From: Bacteroidota bacterium
Lineage (GTDB): Bacteria; Bacteroidota; Bacteroidia; Flavobacteriales_D; Crocinitomicaceae
NCBI GenBank assembly: GCA_016192075.1
Contig: JACPUU010000012.1
Coordinates: forward strand, 248,001 to 312,000
DNA length: 64,000 nucleotides
Direction of reading: 5' to 3'
Shown: positions 1 to 9,309 of the stretch, in pieces
How positions within the stretch are numbered: position 1 is the stretch's first letter
Layout of the letters: each line of letters opens with the position of its first letter
The notes under the pieces: model-generated
What the model saw: only the letters and a program-made list of their open reading frames with translations
Database searches by the model: none
What the model was told of the DNA's origin: nothing
Position numbers and translations under genes: made by a program

Positions 1-194
1 CGGAGTACCGAATAGCCATCGGCTACAGGCATAAAAATATCGCAAAGAACAATATCCGGACGATGCTGCCTGGCCAGTTCAAGTCCTCTTTTACCGTTAG
101 CAGCCGGAATTACGTTGTATCCGCTTAATTCAATCAGTTCAGCAGTGTTTTCGCGGATGTCGTTGTTGTCTTCAATAAGTAGTATTGTTTTCAT
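1..194 (-). CDS. Response regulator receiver domain, N-terminal part (cut by window edge)
   Basis: Only the first 64 codons are inside the window; the rest lies beyond base 1. The start is the ATG at 192-194. The sequence opens with a beta strand ending in the acidic pair E8-D9 and carries the phosphoacceptor aspartate D52 in the context CDIFMPVADG, which is the standard CheY-like receiver core. The output domain is not visible, so the family (OmpR, LytTR, single-domain or hybrid) cannot be told. A near-match to the Bacteroidota -7 element (TACATTTA, minus strand, 218-225) lies 23 bases upstream. Confidence 0.85.
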   Translation of the reverse strand, partial: MKTILLIEDNNDIRENTAELIELSGYNVIPAANGKRGLELARQHRPDIVLCDIFMPVADGYSVL

Positions 195-646
195 AAATAA
201 TGTGTTGTGGGTTCTCCTAAATGTACGGAGCCGTTCTTTGAAAAGCTTCATTTTAAGAGGGAGCAGGACCAGGCTTTTTCCGATCGTTGGTGAGCGGTGT
301 CGTGTTAAGGCATTAAACAATTTTTTACCGTTCTTACTAATTTTAGTCGTCAAATTCCTTGTTGGGTAAGGTATTTCGTGCAAAAACACAATGCCTGATT
401 TTTGATGAAGTTATTGTATTCAAACACCTGAAAGAGAACTATTTTGAAACGTTCGGTAACAGTCGTTTTGAACGTCCTTTTTCCAAACGTGCGCTGATTT
501 CAGCGTCTGACGCAGCATAACGGTTACAAAAACAATTCAGCTATAGGCAAAAAATCTACCGGATGATACAAGTCATTCCCGAAATTGAGGACACTCATTT
601 GACTTTTTTGCTGTTCGTTTTTTCTTTACAGCAAATTTCCGATTAT
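195..646. other. Intergenic region between divergent regulator and desaturase genes
   Basis: This 452-base stretch separates two divergently transcribed genes. I see no convincing protein gene in it. The short open frames here overlap the regulator or have no recognisable features. On the minus strand TACATTTA at 218-225 is a 7/8 match to TAnnTTTG. Around 440-490 there are loose repeats of the type TTTTGAA-ACGT, roughly 28 bases apart, that could be a regulator site but are too degenerate to call. No full TAnnTTTG match was found for the desaturase. Confidence 0.5.
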
Positions 647-1744
647 ATGGAAACCGTAAAGTTCATTAGCGACGATCCGGCGCAAAAACAATTTGCGCTG
701 GCCCTGAGAAAGAATGTAAATGCCTATTTCAGGGAAAACAATCTTTCTACCAAAGGAGATGCGCGTATGTGGATCAAAGCAGTTCTTATGATAGCTGCTT
801 ATATTACACCGCTGGTAATACTTTTAACGATTCCAATGAGTGGTGTGTATGCAATACTGCTGGTTGTATTAATGGGAATTGGTGAGGCGGGTATTGGCAT
901 GGGAGTTATGCACGATGCCTCACACGGGGCCTTTTCAACGAAAGACCGGGTCAATAAGCTTTTTTCATACACCCTGTTTTTGCTCGGAAGCAATACCTTC
1001 AACTGGAAAATTCAGCACAATATACTTCATCATTCATTTACCAATATTCATGGATTTGATCAGGATATTGAGACAAAAGCCGTAATACGTTTGAGTGATC
1101 ATTCACCGTATAAAAAGGGGTACAGGTTCCAATATCTGTATGCCTATTTTTTTTATGGATTGATGACGCTGTCCAAACTGATAACCGATATCGGGCAGCT
1201 CCGTGAATTTAACCAGAAAGGTATCACCGCCGAACAAGGAAAGAAACCCGGTATGGAAGTACTAAAATTGGTACTAACAAAAATTATATACCTGGCTGTT
1301 GCTTTTGCACTGCCGGTTTTATTTACTGATTTTACCTGGTGGCAGATTCTGATTGGTTTTGGAATTATGCATGTTACAGCCGGTATAATTATGAGTACGA
1401 TTTTTCAGATGGCTCATGTGGTTGAAGGAACTGAGCAGCCGCTGCCGGATGAGAATGGTGTCATAAAAAATGAATCAGTTGTGCATCAGTTGCGTACAAC
1501 GTCTGATTTTGCCCGAAATAACAGGCTTTTGAGCTGGTATGCAGGTGGATTGAATTTTCAGATTGAGCACCATCTGTATCCAAACATGTGTCACATTCAT
1601 TACCATAAAATTGCACCCATTGTTGAAAAAACAGCGAAGGAATTTGGGATTGTTTATAATCTGAAACCAAGTCTCTACGCTGCTTTTCGGTCTCACGCAA
1701 AACGGTTAAAGGAACTGGGTGCTAAATCAGAAACAACGACTTGA
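647..1744 (+). CDS. Membrane fatty-acid desaturase (linoleoyl-CoA/DesA type)
   Basis: A 365-residue integral membrane di-iron desaturase that introduces a double bond into a fatty acyl chain. The three histidine boxes are complete: HDASH at 89-93, HNILHH at 124-129 and QIEHH at 305-309. The QxxHH third box is typical of the family that includes front-end and linoleoyl-CoA desaturases. There is no cytochrome b5 domain, so it needs an external electron donor. I chose the ATG at 647 because the upstream in-frame codons (from 563) lack desaturase-like sequence. It is monocistronic. Substrate and position of the double bond cannot be deduced; a role in membrane fluidity is inferred. Confidence 0.9.
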   Translation: METVKFISDDPAQKQFALALRKNVNAYFRENNLSTKGDARMWIKAVLMIAAYITPLVILLTIPMSGVYAILLVVLMGIGEAGIGMGVMHDASHGAFSTKDRVNKLFSYTLFLLGSNTFNWKIQHNILHHSFTNIHGFDQDIETKAVIRLSDHSPYKKGYRFQYLYAYFFYGLMTLSKLITDIGQLREFNQKGITAEQGKKPGMEVLKLVLTKIIYLAVAFALPVLFTDFTWWQILIGFGIMHVTAGIIMSTIFQMAHVVEGTEQPLPDENGVIKNESVVHQLRTTSDFARNNRLLSWYAGGLNFQIEHHLYPNMCHIHYHKIAPIVEKTAKEFGIVYNLKPSLYAAFRSHAKRLKELGAKSETTT

Positions 1745-1831
1745 GTTTTTTATCAAATAAATTTATTCTGCAGGGCAGCAAAATCTTATTCTGTTGAAAA
1801 TGGAGGTGAACAGAAGGTATAGAGGGAGCTT

Positions 1832-2092
1832 TTAGTTGGTCTTTCGTTTATGCCTTTTTCTGGTACCTGCTGGTGTCCCTTTTTTTGATGATTCGTTATT
1901 CTTCTCATATTGCAGCCGCGCCCTTTTCTCACGTTTTAAGCTGATGTATACACGTATAGCAATGTATACTCCAAATGCAATTCCTGTCAGGGCAATCCAG
2001 TTCACGAGCGTGGGATCTATTCCACTGGTGCTGCTATAGTGTTTTGAAAAAGTACTCCTGCCTGGATTTAATTGTAGAAGAAAAAAATGCAT
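1832..2092 (-). CDS. Small single-pass membrane protein, unknown
   Basis: An 86-residue protein with one predicted membrane segment in the middle (LVNWIALTGIAFGVYIAIRV) followed by a strongly basic, hydrophilic tail rich in Lys and Arg, which suggests a cytoplasmic C-terminus. An in-frame start at 2140 would place the gene across the terminator hairpin at 2101-2129, so the ATG at 2090-2092 is preferred. It lies just past the terminator of the flotillin operon and would need its own promoter or read-through. No family recognised. It could be spurious, but the hydrophobic segment followed by positive charges looks real. Confidence 0.45.
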   Translation of the reverse strand: MHFFLLQLNPGRSTFSKHYSSTSGIDPTLVNWIALTGIAFGVYIAIRVYISLKREKRARLQYEKNNESSKKGTPAGTRKRHKRKTN

Positions 2093-2100
2093 GGTGTTGC

Positions 2101-2129
2101 AAAAAAAAAATCCCGGCTTTATGCCGGGA
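2101..2129 (-). terminator. Intrinsic terminator of the NfeD-flotillin operon
   Basis: On the minus strand a perfect 7-bp stem (TCCCGGC, 5-base loop, GCCGGGA; 2111-2129) is followed directly by a run of ten T residues (A run 2101-2110 on the plus strand). It begins 12 bases past the flotillin stop codon. Confidence 0.85.
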
Positions 2130-2140
2130 TCAGGAATCAT

Positions 2141-3691
2141 TTATTTTTTGACTGCTTGTCCGCCCGATTGATCATCTTCGTTGGGAGTCTTTTTGATTTC
2201 TTCCACATCGGTTCCGTCCGGCCCTTTCAGGTAGGTTGGCAAATTCAGCCCGGCCATGTTAAACAAATCATTCAACGGCGGAACAGTTTTCATCATGTTG
2301 GATACAAAGTTTGAGGTAGAGCTTCCTCCGTTTTCACCTTGTGCACCCGAATCCCAAACAGTGATTTTATCAATTTTAATATTCTTCACGGCTTCAACCT
2401 GCGTTTTCACCAACTCCGGTAATTTTTCAATCAGCAACAACTGGAATGCTTTGGTCGGGTCTCCGCCGGCAGCTTTCACCACCTGCTCATAACCAAGGGC
2501 CTGTTTGGTTAGGATTTCGAATAAACCTTTTGCTTCTGCTTCCATTTTTGCAAAAATAGCGTCAGCTTCACCTTTTGCATTTTCACGCAGGGTTTCTGCA
2601 TCTGCCTGGGCGTGAATAATGGCTTGTTGTTTCTGAATTTCTGCCGGAATAATGACGTTTGCAATTTGGGTAGAACGTTCTCTTTCTGAACGGGCTAACT
2701 CTGCTTTTTGCTCAGCCAGGTAAGATTCCTCGAGTGCTTTGGCCTGCTGTACTTTCTCAGCGGCAATAGCAATACGCAACGCTTCGGCTTCTTTTTCTCT
2801 TCTTAATGCATCTGATGCAGCAATGTCAATTTTGGCTGCATTTTCTCCTTTTACGGCAATCGCGTTTGCCTCAGATGTTTTGATACGCGTATCTCTTTCC
2901 GCATCTGCTCTACCAATAGCTTCATCTTTGGCTGCAATGGCAATACTTACTTCACGGTCTTTGTGTGTATTGGCAATTTTAACGTCACGGTCACGGTGCG
3001 TTTCTGCAATTTGTGTTTCACGTTCTCTGTCTGCAATGGCTTTTCCGGTTTCCCCGATTTTATCCTGCTCTGCAACAGAAATTTTAGCTTCGTTGATGGC
3101 TTTGGAAGCGGCTTCTTTTCCTAATGCCTCAATGTATCCTGATTCATCACGGATATCGGTAACGTTTACGTTGATTAGTTTCAAACCAATTTTTTTCAAC
3201 TCGGTGTCTACGTTTTTGGAAATGTTGTCCAGAAATTTATCACGGTCTGAGTTGATTTCTTCAATGGTCATGGTTGCAATTACAAGGCGCAGCTGACCAA
3301 ACAGAATGTCTTTTGACAGTTCCTGAATTTGTTCATGATGCAGCCCCAGCAAACGTTCAGCTGCATTACCCATGCTTTCATTTTCAGTTGAAATAGCAAT
3401 GGTAAAACGGCAGGGAACATCCACGCGAATGTTCTGGCGGGACAGGGCATTGGTCAGGTTTGCTTCAATGGAAATGGGTTTCAGATCCAGGTAAGCATAG
3501 TCCTGAATAACCGGCCAGATAAAGGAACCACCGCCGTGAATACATTTGGCAGATTGTCCGCCGGTTCTACCGTAAACAACTAAAATTTTGTCTGACGGAC
3601 ACCGCTTGTACCGGGAGATAAGGGCGGCTATAAGAATGAACAGCACAACGACGGCTATTCCAATCAGAATTAAGGGATTCATTTCTGGCAT
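2141..3691 (-). CDS. Flotillin-like SPFH protein (YqiK/FloA class)
   Basis: A 516-residue membrane scaffold. Residues about 6-27 form one hydrophobic anchor, followed by an SPFH/band-7 domain (about 28-200) and a long Ala/Glu-rich coiled coil (about 200-400) with many charged heptads, then a hydrophilic tail. This is the layout of bacterial flotillins, which assemble into membrane microdomains and affect lipid order and cell-wall enzymes. It follows the NfeD-like gene by 14 bases, the usual flotillin/NfeD operon, and ends at a strong terminator. The long antisense open frame over the coiled-coil region (2739-3296) is a by-product of its repetitive composition. Confidence 0.9.
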   Translation of the reverse strand: MPEMNPLILIGIAVVVLFILIAALISRYKRCPSDKILVVYGRTGGQSAKCIHGGGSFIWPVIQDYAYLDLKPISIEANLTNALSRQNIRVDVPCRFTIAISTENESMGNAAERLLGLHHEQIQELSKDILFGQLRLVIATMTIEEINSDRDKFLDNISKNVDTELKKIGLKLINVNVTDIRDESGYIEALGKEAASKAINEAKISVAEQDKIGETGKAIADRERETQIAETHRDRDVKIANTHKDREVSIAIAAKDEAIGRADAERDTRIKTSEANAIAVKGENAAKIDIAASDALRREKEAEALRIAIAAEKVQQAKALEESYLAEQKAELARSERERSTQIANVIIPAEIQKQQAIIHAQADAETLRENAKGEADAIFAKMEAEAKGLFEILTKQALGYEQVVKAAGGDPTKAFQLLLIEKLPELVKTQVEAVKNIKIDKITVWDSGAQGENGGSSTSNFVSNMMKTVPPLNDLFNMAGLNLPTYLKGPDGTDVEEIKKTPNEDDQSGGQAVKK

Positions 3692-3705
3692 ATACGATTC
3701 TGGGA

Positions 3706-4272
3706 TTAAATTTTTTCTACAAATACTAAACTGGTTCCTTCCACACGCACCACTTTAACGGTTGCGCCGGTTTCAATTTTTTCGCCTTCGGTCATGGCTT
3801 CCAATTCCTGCATAGAACCTTTTACAGAGATTTGAATTTTTCCTTTGCCTCCTTTGGCTGCAGGAATGGATAAATAAACCGATGCCGTTTTTTGAAGGGT
3901 GTCGATAATTTTAAAACTATTGTCCTCAGCCAGTTTTTGAATTTGCTTAATAGCAATGAAAAACAAGGCCACAAAAATGATACCTACCAGCAAGGCAACT
4001 GCTGTCAGTGCAAATTTGTTTTCAATGATTCCGTAAAAACAGATTCCTCCCCAGCCAAGGCCCATCATAAAATTGACCAGGTTTCTCAGCGAAAAAAGCT
4101 GAAATGGGGCATCGGTGCCATCCAGGTCCGAATTAAAATCAGCGCTTACGCCGTCATGCGCATCCATGCCAATAAAGGTCATTACGCTCTGAATTAAGAA
4201 AAACAACGAAGCCGGTAAGGCAATGTACCAATAGGTGCGGAGCATTGGCTCCATGCTGTCAAAAAATTCCAT
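3706..4272 (-). CDS. NfeD/YuaF-like membrane protein with OB-fold tail
   Basis: A 188-residue partner of the downstream flotillin. There are hydrophobic segments at about 14-34, 62-82 and 88-110, then a soluble C-terminal beta domain (about 120-188: KIQISVKG, then VKVVRVEGTSLVFVEKI) that fits the NfeD OB fold. NfeD proteins without the ClpP-like protease domain accompany SPFH proteins and are thought to help their assembly. First gene of a two-gene operon. A 7/8 match to the -7 promoter element (TATCTTTA) sits just before the start. Confidence 0.8.
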   Translation of the reverse strand: MEFFDSMEPMLRTYWYIALPASLFFLIQSVMTFIGMDAHDGVSADFNSDLDGTDAPFQLFSLRNLVNFMMGLGWGGICFYGIIENKFALTAVALLVGIIFVALFFIAIKQIQKLAEDNSFKIIDTLQKTASVYLSIPAAKGGKGKIQISVKGSMQELEAMTEGEKIETGATVKVVRVEGTSLVFVEKI

Positions 4273-4327
4273 GAGATAAAGATATGATTTTTTTGGTATC
4301 TGTAATCCGTGAAACGGAATTGTCGTA

Positions 4328-5446
4328 TTAAAACCAAATAGTAATGTTTCCGATTAACCAGCTCATTTGGTTTGTCAGGGTGTTGGCGTGATTGACAAAT
4401 TGATTTTCAGTGGTGAAAAAGTGTCTGCCTTCGAGCCGGAAGAGCGACTTTTCGGTGATCCGGTAGTTCAGGTTTAAACCGGCACTGCCCCCTTCAAAAC
4501 CTTTGGGGCCAATTACTTTGATGATCATTTGATCAGGGTCAGCAAAATATTCCAGTCTGCCTGAAAGAAAAAATTTAGAAGTGAAAGCATAGGAAGCAAT
4601 AAAATTAGCCTGCCACCAATAGTGAGATGATCGTACATTCTGGTTCGTTTTCTGATCTTGCCTGCCTACGTAAATGCATGAGGTAAAGCTCCATTTTTTA
4701 CCCGCATTGTATAACCAGTAAATGTCTGTAAAGTAGCGCACGCGGTTAAATGGGTTGTAAATGCTCCGTTCATCTCCCACGTATGTGTCCCAGTTGAAAA
4801 GATGTTTTTCATTGGGCCGGTATTCCAATTGGGTCCCCACCGAGTTGCCGTTGTTATTGTCCTGAATTTGCTGCCAGCCATTCAGAATATAGAGAAACGC
4901 ATTTAATTTTTTGTTTAAGGGTACACTTAGTTTGGCGCCGGATAAATAATAGGGAACGTATTCAGGAGCCAGTGACCGGGTATACATCAGGTGATCTTTG
5001 CTAATAGCACTTTCATTGGTATAGGGTGACCCCAGAATACCCACATCCAGCCAGATTTTTTTCTTTTTGCTGAGTCTTATTCCGGCATTGGCTTCAATCA
5101 GGTTTTTGAGAGAACCGGGCTCATTCACATAGTTGGCGTTTACGTATGTACCAAAGCCAGGTACAATTCGCACACGGGTGTTTTCAGACTGGTAACGGAT
5201 ATCAATATAAGCCAGGTTAATGCTGAATTCATTATGCCGGCTGGATGTCACGAAATACGGAATGTTGGCTCCTGCGGGTTGGTTGGTGTTATAGCCGTAG
5301 TATAAATCAAGATAGGCACCGATGGATGTATTCCCGATTTGCTGACCACCGGTGGTATCAAGCGTAGCCGTATTCACTACCTGCGCATTCAGCGAAGGGC
5401 AAAAAGCCAATGCACTGAAAAAAAGAATTCGAAAAAGTTGTTTCAT
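4328..5446 (-). CDS. OmpL-like beta-barrel porin (bbp2 family)
   Basis: A 372-residue outer-membrane protein with a signal peptide (about 1-21, ending LNAQ). The rest alternates polar and aromatic residues as a beta barrel does, and ends in an aromatic residue (NITIWF), the usual barrel C-terminal signal. Motifs such as LDLYYGYN near the N-terminus, LIEANAGIRL and FLYILNGWQQIQDNNN match the putative beta-barrel porin-2 family. It probably allows passive solute passage. A perfect -7 element (TACTTTTG) ends 8 bases before the ATG. Same family as the next gene upstream, suggesting an old duplication. Confidence 0.8.
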   Translation of the reverse strand: MKQLFRILFFSALAFCPSLNAQVVNTATLDTTGGQQIGNTSIGAYLDLYYGYNTNQPAGANIPYFVTSSRHNEFSINLAYIDIRYQSENTRVRIVPGFGTYVNANYVNEPGSLKNLIEANAGIRLSKKKKIWLDVGILGSPYTNESAISKDHLMYTRSLAPEYVPYYLSGAKLSVPLNKKLNAFLYILNGWQQIQDNNNGNSVGTQLEYRPNEKHLFNWDTYVGDERSIYNPFNRVRYFTDIYWLYNAGKKWSFTSCIYVGRQDQKTNQNVRSSHYWWQANFIASYAFTSKFFLSGRLEYFADPDQMIIKVIGPKGFEGGSAGLNLNYRITEKSLFRLEGRHFFTTENQFVNHANTLTNQMSWLIGNITIWF

Positions 5447-5453
5447 CTACCTG

Positions 5454-5461
5454 CAAAAGTA
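5454..5461 (-). promoter_or_regulatory. Promoter -7 element of the OmpL-like porin
   Basis: TACTTTTG on the minus strand matches TAnnTTTG exactly. It lies 7 bases before the ATG at 5446, so the transcript would have almost no leader. No TTG was found at the ideal -33 spacing; one lies at 12 bases. Confidence 0.5.
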
Positions 5462-5564
5462 GGAGATAAATGCCAACACGAAAAGGCCTTACATATTTTG
5501 ATGTATGAAACGGGGCATTTTTGGGTATGAATCAGGTCTCAGGAGATAACCAGAAAATAACGTT

Positions 5565-6941
5565 TTAAAGTCTGAACAACACCGCAAAAATGATTCTGTT
5601 TTCATGCGTCAGCAAATCCGGTCTCCAGTCGGCCGGCAGCGTTGCGGTGGTATAACCGGTTGGTGAAGTTACTCCGCCGGGTCCTGCAAAATAAGGAACG
5701 CTTGCTTCACGGTGAACATACTCAATTCTGAATGTAATGTGTTCGTTTGGCATCCAGTCAAGGTTAGATGAACAATCAAATCCCTGAAAGGGATCACCGG
5801 GGTTTGCGCTGAACGGGTATAAGCCAACTGTGGTTGTAGGGTCAGACGGGTTTGGTAGCGGACTGGCCTGCCCGGTTGGATAGAGCACCAGGTAACGGCC
5901 GGGATTGGTCATTAAACCACCGCCAATAGTCCAGGCAAATTTATTTTTTCCAAACCAGACACGGTTGTAAAACATGATACTGGCAAAATACTGGGCTGGT
6001 CCTTCAAGCGAATCACCTTGTTTAAATCCATTTACGCCGCCGCCTTTTTCAAAACCAACATCACCGGTTAATGAAAAAGCCATTTTTGTAATGCCGGTTG
6101 ATTTGGGCCGATTAAAATAACGCACGAGAATACTGTTGTCTGAGTGAAATCGTTTTCTATCCGGTATTCCCGCAGCATCAGCACCGTAATAATTGTTGGT
6201 GAGCATTTTTATGTTTTCATTGGGACACCAGGTAATGTTACCGCCAATACCCGGCTGCTTATTAAACATGGCATAACTTTGCCAGCCGTTAATGATCCAG
6301 GGTTCTATTTTGAGTTTTTTTGTTGCAAAAATCTGGAACCTTACGCCGCTAAAAAACCACGGTGTATTATCGGATGTAAACGAAGCCTGATATTCCCAGT
6401 TCTCTGCCTGATAATAGGAGTTCAAACCAATGTAAGACATAAATAAACCTGCATCTACATTGACGCCGTGCAATACATTAAAATGATATCCCGCATTTGC
6501 TTCTGCCAGGTAACGGTAAACATCTGCCAGCTGATATTGTCCTTTATAAATACTGTAATCGTTGCGTGGAATAACGGTCGATCGTGTTCCAAACTGGGTT
6601 ACAATGTGCGCCCGGGCGTTGTTGTATGTAAAATCGCCGCCCAGGTGAACGGCAGAAATTTCCATTTCGTTATTGCGGGCAAGTGCTGTTGAACCAACAA
6701 CTGTATTGTCAATAGGATTGTTGAATGAATGCGTGAAATTTGCATCTACCATAACTGTAGGTGTAAAATGCTTGCCGGCCAGGGTAGGTGTTGAGCGCCT
6801 GTCACCACCATTCCACCAGGTACAGTCCATGCCTTCGAGCGGTTCTCCCTTTTGTTTGTTTATAACAGACGTTGTATCTTGTTGTGCGGACAGGGTTAAT
6901 CCCTGCATAAAAAAAGTCAAATAGAGTAAAGTTGTTTTCAT
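5565..6941 (-). CDS. OmpL-like beta-barrel porin (bbp2 family), second copy
   Basis: A 458-residue outer-membrane barrel with signal peptide MKTTLLYLTFFMQGLTLSAQ. It shares with its neighbour the LAEANAGYHF segment, the IINGWQSY segment and a similar overall strand pattern, and ends FAVLFRL. The ATG at 6939-6941 gives a clean signal peptide; an in-frame start at 6971 would place ten extra residues before it. A perfect -7 element (TAAATTTG) lies about 60 bases upstream. About 120 bases separate it from the other porin, so each may have its own promoter. Transported solute unknown; inorganic ions are possible given the adjacent potassium genes, but this is a guess. Confidence 0.8.
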   Translation of the reverse strand: MKTTLLYLTFFMQGLTLSAQQDTTSVINKQKGEPLEGMDCTWWNGGDRRSTPTLAGKHFTPTVMVDANFTHSFNNPIDNTVVGSTALARNNEMEISAVHLGGDFTYNNARAHIVTQFGTRSTVIPRNDYSIYKGQYQLADVYRYLAEANAGYHFNVLHGVNVDAGLFMSYIGLNSYYQAENWEYQASFTSDNTPWFFSGVRFQIFATKKLKIEPWIINGWQSYAMFNKQPGIGGNITWCPNENIKMLTNNYYGADAAGIPDRKRFHSDNSILVRYFNRPKSTGITKMAFSLTGDVGFEKGGGVNGFKQGDSLEGPAQYFASIMFYNRVWFGKNKFAWTIGGGLMTNPGRYLVLYPTGQASPLPNPSDPTTTVGLYPFSANPGDPFQGFDCSSNLDWMPNEHITFRIEYVHREASVPYFAGPGGVTSPTGYTTATLPADWRPDLLTHENRIIFAVLFRL

Positions 6942-7002
6942 AGGGTGTATTTCATGGACTTTGATAATCAATTTTGTTTCAGCAGGGCAATAAATCAGCG
7001 GC

Positions 7003-7010
7003 CAAATTTA
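7003..7010 (-). promoter_or_regulatory. Promoter -7 element of the second porin
   Basis: TAAATTTG on the minus strand, an exact TAnnTTTG match, between the trkA stop and the porin start. It implies a leader of about 55 bases. Confidence 0.4.
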
Positions 7011-7031
7011 GTAAAAGCGCTTTGAAAAATG

Positions 7032-7691
7032 TTAGTTGAACAATACGGCCAGTGCCGGAACAGATTGTTTGAGGGCCAGTGCGGCTACCACATCTCCGGC
7101 CAGTATTTGCGTTTCTCCTTCGGGTATAATAATCTGGTCGTCCCGCTTAATGACAATGATGCGTGTATCTTTTGGCAGTGCACGTGTTTTGTTTAATTCT
7201 TTGATGAGCTTGTTATTGACCACTGATTTAGGTGATACAATCAGCTCAACTATTTCAACACCATCACCCAGGTCAAGAAATTCTTTAACGCTTGGTCCCT
7301 GAATGGCGCGGTAAAGAAAACGTCCGTTTAAGCGGTAAGGACTTTCAACGGTGTCAATTCCCAGTTTTTCAAAAATCGGAAAGTGATCTTCATTGTTGAC
7401 TGAACTTACCAGGCGTTTTATGCCCAGCTGCTGGCCAAGCAGAATAACGAGCATATTCACAGCATCGTCGTTGGTGGTTACAATAATGGCATCTGCCTTT
7501 TCGGCTTTTGCTTCTTTCAGCGACTCCAGGTTTGTTGCATCGGCATTAATTACAACGCAGTCAAAGTGGGTAGATACCCAGGCAGCTACCTGCGGATCTT
7601 TTTCAATGACATAGACATCGTGTTTGTCTTCAACAGATGACTGGATAACGTGTTTGCCGGTTCGCCCGGCACCAATAATCAATAAGTGCAT
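7032..7691 (-). CDS. trkA: TrkA/KtrA-type potassium uptake regulatory protein
   Basis: A 219-residue peripheral protein that gates the TrkH channel in response to nucleotide. Residues 1-130 form an RCK_N Rossmann domain with GAGRTG at 7-12 and the ribose-binding acidic residue E30. Residues about 135-219 form an RCK_C domain. The single RCK_N/RCK_C unit is the KtrA-like half-length form rather than the tandem E. coli TrkA. The start lies 15 bases after the trkH stop, so both are cotranscribed in the order trkH-trkA. Confidence 0.92.
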   Translation of the reverse strand: MHLLIIGAGRTGKHVIQSSVEDKHDVYVIEKDPQVAAWVSTHFDCVVINADATNLESLKEAKAEKADAIIVTTNDDAVNMLVILLGQQLGIKRLVSSVNNEDHFPIFEKLGIDTVESPYRLNGRFLYRAIQGPSVKEFLDLGDGVEIVELIVSPKSVVNNKLIKELNKTRALPKDTRIIVIKRDDQIIIPEGETQILAGDVVAALALKQSVPALAVLFN

Positions 7692-7706
7692 ACAGTTTAA
7701 ATTAAG

Positions 7707-9299
7707 TTAGATCATACGTGACCGGGTTCCAAAAAAGAGAATTCTGAGCAGCACCATCAGGGGAATAATTTCAAGTCTTCCGGCCAGCATCTGAATTATG
7801 TAAACGGTTTCCAGCACCGGTGACATTCCCGGATCAGTTATGCCATTGGACAAACCAACCGTGCCCATAGCTGAAGCTGATTCAAAAACGGCATCACCCA
7901 TGGTGAATCCTGGTCCCATGTAATGAATAGAAAAGAGTGTGGAAATAAAAAGCAGAATAATGTAAATAAGTGTGTACAAACCTGCCCGTGCCAGCTCTGA
8001 ATTCATTTCTTCAGGCATCATGCGTTTACCATTAAAACTTACCGTTTTGATGGTGTTTTTAGAAAGAAAAACTTTATTGATCTGCCATCTTAACCCCTTT
8101 TGAAGAATCAGTGCCCTGATTACTTTTATTCCACCCACGGTTGCACCTGCTGCACCTCCAACTACCATTGCCGCAAACGTGATAAACAGAACCGATGTGT
8201 CATCCCAGATACTGACATTGGAGGTTTGCCAGCCGGTGGTTGAAAGGGCCGATACAAACTGAAAAACACCTTCACGCACCGGGTTGGGAACATCGTTTGC
8301 GCGCACCAGCATAAAGGCCAGTATGGCACTGCCAAAAATACACGCCAGCAGTATGGCACGCGTTTGAATGTCTGTCCAGAAAAGCCGGATATCACGCGTT
8401 TGAACAAGTTTGAAAAAAAACGGGAATGAAAGTGCACCAAAAAACATGGGCAGCAGAAACAACACATCCATGGCGGGTGATTTGTAACCGGCAATGCTGT
8501 CATCGAGTGTGCTGAATCCACCAGTAGCCTGACCCGACATAGCGTGATTGAACGCGTCAAAAATGTTTTCTGAAAGTGGGTAATCCGGTAAAATGAAATA
8601 GGTACCAACAATCAGGTACAGCGCCATCAAAAGTGTAATTCCGGCATATACTTTCCAGATTGCTTTTGCGGTTGAAATAACGCTTGCTTTTAGTTTTTCA
8701 CCGCTGAATTCTGAGCTGTATAACATAACAGCGCCTTGCCCGGGCAACTGACGAAAAACAGCAAGTGCCATAATAATGAATCCGGCACCGCCTATAAAAT
8801 TGGCAAAGGAACGATAAAACAAAAGGCTTTTTCCAATAGACGGTTCATGATACGCCATGGTAAAACCAGTGGTTGTGTACGCACTGGTGCTTTCAAAAAT
8901 GCAGTGCAGCGGGTTTTGAAAATTCATCAGGCTTGATTCGTACTCAAATCCTGGCGGCACAAAAGCCTGCATCACATCCACCGGGGTAATGTGTGCAATA
9001 ATGTAAAAGGGTAATCCACCAAAAACGATAACCATAATCCATCCCAGGGCAGCAATTGCCATCGCATGTTTCTGTTCGGGCTCTTTGGTTTTTCCCAAAA
9101 CTTTCAGAATAAGATAACCAATATCAGAAACGACCAGTCCCGATAGAATAAAGCCCGCCAGTGAATACCATTCCTGGTAAATAAGGGCTATCAGCCCAGG
9201 TGTCATCATGGTAAAACCAATAATGATCTGCAGATGCGCAATTTGCTTTAGAAGTGTTTTGTAAGTAGGAATGTTGGTGTAGGTGATCGTTTTGAACAT
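7707..9299 (-). CDS. trkH: TrkH/KtrB-family potassium transporter
   Basis: A 530-residue membrane protein of the superfamily of K+ transporters, with four pore loops. The four selectivity-filter segments are visible: TTTGF 142-146, ATGGF 258-262, TTGW 354-357 and GTVGL 479-483, each with the key glycine. It takes up potassium together with TrkA. I chose the ATG at 9297-9299, ten bases past the upstream stop; an alternative start at 9341 would overlap that gene by 32 bases. The gene sits in a tight minus-strand cluster with an antiporter and two regulator pairs. Confidence 0.92.
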   Translation of the reverse strand: MFKTITYTNIPTYKTLLKQIAHLQIIIGFTMMTPGLIALIYQEWYSLAGFILSGLVVSDIGYLILKVLGKTKEPEQKHAMAIAALGWIMVIVFGGLPFYIIAHITPVDVMQAFVPPGFEYESSLMNFQNPLHCIFESTSAYTTTGFTMAYHEPSIGKSLLFYRSFANFIGGAGFIIMALAVFRQLPGQGAVMLYSSEFSGEKLKASVISTAKAIWKVYAGITLLMALYLIVGTYFILPDYPLSENIFDAFNHAMSGQATGGFSTLDDSIAGYKSPAMDVLFLLPMFFGALSFPFFFKLVQTRDIRLFWTDIQTRAILLACIFGSAILAFMLVRANDVPNPVREGVFQFVSALSTTGWQTSNVSIWDDTSVLFITFAAMVVGGAAGATVGGIKVIRALILQKGLRWQINKVFLSKNTIKTVSFNGKRMMPEEMNSELARAGLYTLIYIILLFISTLFSIHYMGPGFTMGDAVFESASAMGTVGLSNGITDPGMSPVLETVYIIQMLAGRLEIIPLMVLLRILFFGTRSRMI

Positions 9300-9309
9300 A
9301 CGTTTGGGG

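Noticed and set aside
430-495. Loose TTTTGAA-ACGT repeats upstream of the desaturase
   Set aside because: Too degenerate to call a regulator site from one sequence.
2739-3296. A 185-codon open frame antisense to the flotillin coiled coil
   Set aside because: Its Ser/Ala-rich, repetitive sequence is the mirror of the Ala/Glu coiled coil and has no independent features.
8162-8611. A 149-codon frame within trkH on the same strand
   Set aside because: It overlaps conserved pore segments of trkH in another frame and shows no family.
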